Of a stretch of DNA of 41,930 bases, positions 41,146-41,930 are shown one piece after another. The number at the start of each line of letters is the position of its first letter. Positions within the stretch are counted from its first letter, which is position 1. A program made the translations under genes and the position numbers. The DNA comes from an uncultured Ruminococcus sp. (GTDB taxonomy: Bacteria; Bacillota; Clostridia; Oscillospirales; Ruminococcaceae): the NCBI GenBank assembly GCA_902781565.1, contig CACZJT010000012.1:1-41930 (forward strand). Direction: 5' to 3'. Below the pieces are notes generated by a model. It was not told the DNA's origin and did not search any database. It worked only from the letters and a program-made list of their open reading frames with translations.

Positions 41146-41174
41146 TTGACAGCGGAACGAAATTGTGGTATAAT
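41146..41174 (+). promoter_or_regulatory. Sigma-A promoter of tRNA-Pro
   Basis: TTGACA (41146..41151), 17-base spacer, TATAAT (41169..41174). Confidence 0.88.
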
Positions 41175-41218
41175 AAATTTTGTGGTAAACGTGCCCGATA
41201 CATGGTCGGGTACGTGAC

Positions 41219-41292
41219 CGAGGTGTGGCTCAGTTTGGTAGAGCGCTTCGTTCGGGACGAAGAGGCCGTGGGTTCGAATCCCGTCACCTCGA
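41219..41292 (+). tRNA. tRNA-Pro (anticodon CGG)
   Basis: 74 bases, CCA not encoded. Acceptor CGAGGTG/CACCTCG, D stem GCTC/GAGC, anticodon stem CTTCG/CGAAG with loop TTCGGGA (anticodon CGG, reads CCG), T arm GTGGG-TTCGAAT-CCCGT with two wobble pairs, discriminator A. Confidence 0.96.
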
Positions 41293-41305
41293 CTTTTTAA
41301 AAACT

Positions 41306-41342
41306 GCGTTATTATGCGGAATCCGCGTAATAGCGCTTTTTT
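41306..41342 (+). terminator. Terminator of tRNA-Pro
   Basis: Long stem GCGTTATTATGCGG/CCGCGTAATAGCGC (two wobbles) followed by TTTTTT. Confidence 0.88.
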
Positions 41343-41550
41343 ATTGGTTTTACTTAATATATGATTTATGAAAATCAAGCTATATTTACCGATCCAAAAC
41401 GGTTTTTAGCCCGTTTCGACACTTTTTTCGACACGAAACAGCATTCGATCTCCCCCGAGTTTTCAATATAAAACAGCCCCTTGGTGAGAATTCTTCGACA
41501 CAAAGGTACTTTCTGATGTATTACAAGCCCAATATGTCAAAAAATAGTAC

Positions 41551-41673
41551 TTGACAACCCGCCTCGGCGTAGTATTATAATACGCGCGGAGAATGGACCA
41601 TTTCTAAAAAGAGACAAGAGAAGGTCTGTCCGCGGTCGTCGGGTGGGCTTTTTCTATTGCGCAAAAAGCCCCC
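41551..41673 (+). ncRNA. Candidate small structured RNA with its own promoter
   Basis: TTGACA (41551..41556) with TATTAT 16 bases later (41573..41578) or TATAAT 19 bases later. Downstream: CGCGGA (41584..41589) pairs with TCCGCG (41629..41634) and GGACC pairs with GGTC inside it, leaving an A/G-rich loop. Then GGGCTTTTT (41645..41653) pairs with AAAAAGCCC (41663..41671). No ORF is present. Could instead be part of the IS end. Bases 41343..41550 hold nothing I can name. Confidence 0.4.
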
Positions 41674-41791
41674 CGAGCCTTTGCGACTGAAATGCTACCC
41701 TTTTGTTAGACAATGTGGTATAATATAGATTATGGTTATCCCTTTCCCTCACCACCCAACCAAACTGCCCAAAACTCCCAGAATCTGCCAC

Positions 41792-41930
41792 TTACTGTAC
41801 CATCGCTGCGAGAAGGTTTTCGTAATTCTGCTCGCCAAGACTTCTCCTATTGAACCTATAGCAATACTCGGCGAGGTACAGGTCGGTATGCTTTTTGCTG
41901 ATGCTGTAATACGTGCCGTCGATCATACGT
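41792..41930 (-). CDS. IS1595-type (ISXO2-like) transposase, C-terminal end
   Basis: The minus strand at the window edge reads MIDGTYYSISKKHTDLYLAE, then YCYRFNRRSLGEQNYENLLA and a stop at 41792. This matches the end of the ISXO2-like DDE domain (KGTYHSVSKKHLxRYxxEFxxRxNxR). The rest lies beyond the window, so completeness cannot be judged. Confidence 0.82.
   Translation of the reverse strand, partial: RMIDGTYYSISKKHTDLYLAEYCYRFNRRSLGEQNYENLLAAMVQ

Noticed and set aside
41136-41378. Minus-strand frame with GDGIRTHGLFVPNEALYQTE
   Set aside because: This is the familiar spurious translation of a tRNA gene; it is antisense to tRNA-Pro.
41380-41520. Possible integrase end next to tRNA-Pro
   Set aside because: Short minus-strand frame reading NSGEIECCFVSKKVSKR has no start and no recognisable integrase motif; no direct repeat of the tRNA 3' end was seen.

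Overview
The window looks like the chromosome of an anaerobic, spore-forming Firmicute of the Oscillospiraceae (Ruminococcus-like). The evidence is gene content and style: a family 5 glycoside hydrolase, lon-engB, canonical TTGACA/TATAAT promoters, GGAGG ribosome sites, an oligopeptide transporter, sbcCD, and two sporulation or germination genes (spoVT and ypeB) that each have a sigma-G-like promoter. The species assignment is inference; the gene content is read from the sequence.

Layout. Bases 1-4.8 kb hold the start of a GH5 cellulase (minus), a zinc-phospholipase-like protein, lon and engB (plus). From 4.8 to 16.7 kb lies a spoVT gene (minus) cut in two by an insertion of about 11.35 kb. 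From 16.9 to 28.2 kb (minus) are two overlapping unknown genes, xth, a methyltransferase-STAS fusion, a five-gene opp transporter operon and a STAS-kinase fusion. From 28.5 kb come an unknown helical protein (plus), bioB and sbcDC (minus), a secreted zinc phospholipase C, ypeB, an ECF sigma factor with its probable anti-sigma factor, tRNA-Pro(CGG) and the end of an IS1595-type transposase.

The main discovery is the element in spoVT. The spoVT start (33 codons) is at 16.7 kb and the remaining 145 codons are at 5.25-4.8 kb. Joined at a shared GA dinucleotide they give a 178-residue SpoVT. The two element ends carry inverted 23-bp arms (19 of 23 positions match), and joined they form a near-palindromic attP of about 48 bp, as expected for a large serine recombinase. 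The recombinase gene lies at one end and runs in frame across the attachment site into the SpoVT C-terminal half. In the integrated state the cell therefore encodes a 725-residue recombinase-SpoVT(C) fusion and a 59-residue SpoVT stub. In the excised state it would encode intact SpoVT and a 606-residue recombinase. The arrangement resembles skin-type intervening elements in sporulation genes, but in spoVT.

The element's cargo is a worn defence island: a remnant type I-C CRISPR-Cas locus (a free-standing Cas11c-like C-terminal piece of cas8c, intact cas7, a two-spacer array, intact cas4, and stubs of cas1 and cas2 separated by a second, broken serine recombinase); an Rpn-family nuclease followed by a tandem duplicate of its C-terminal tail as a separate small gene; and a RecQ helicase-phosphoribosyltransferase fusion coupled to a DprA-like protein. 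A small gene, a possible three-way-junction RNA and short tandem repeats lie next to the recombinase gene.
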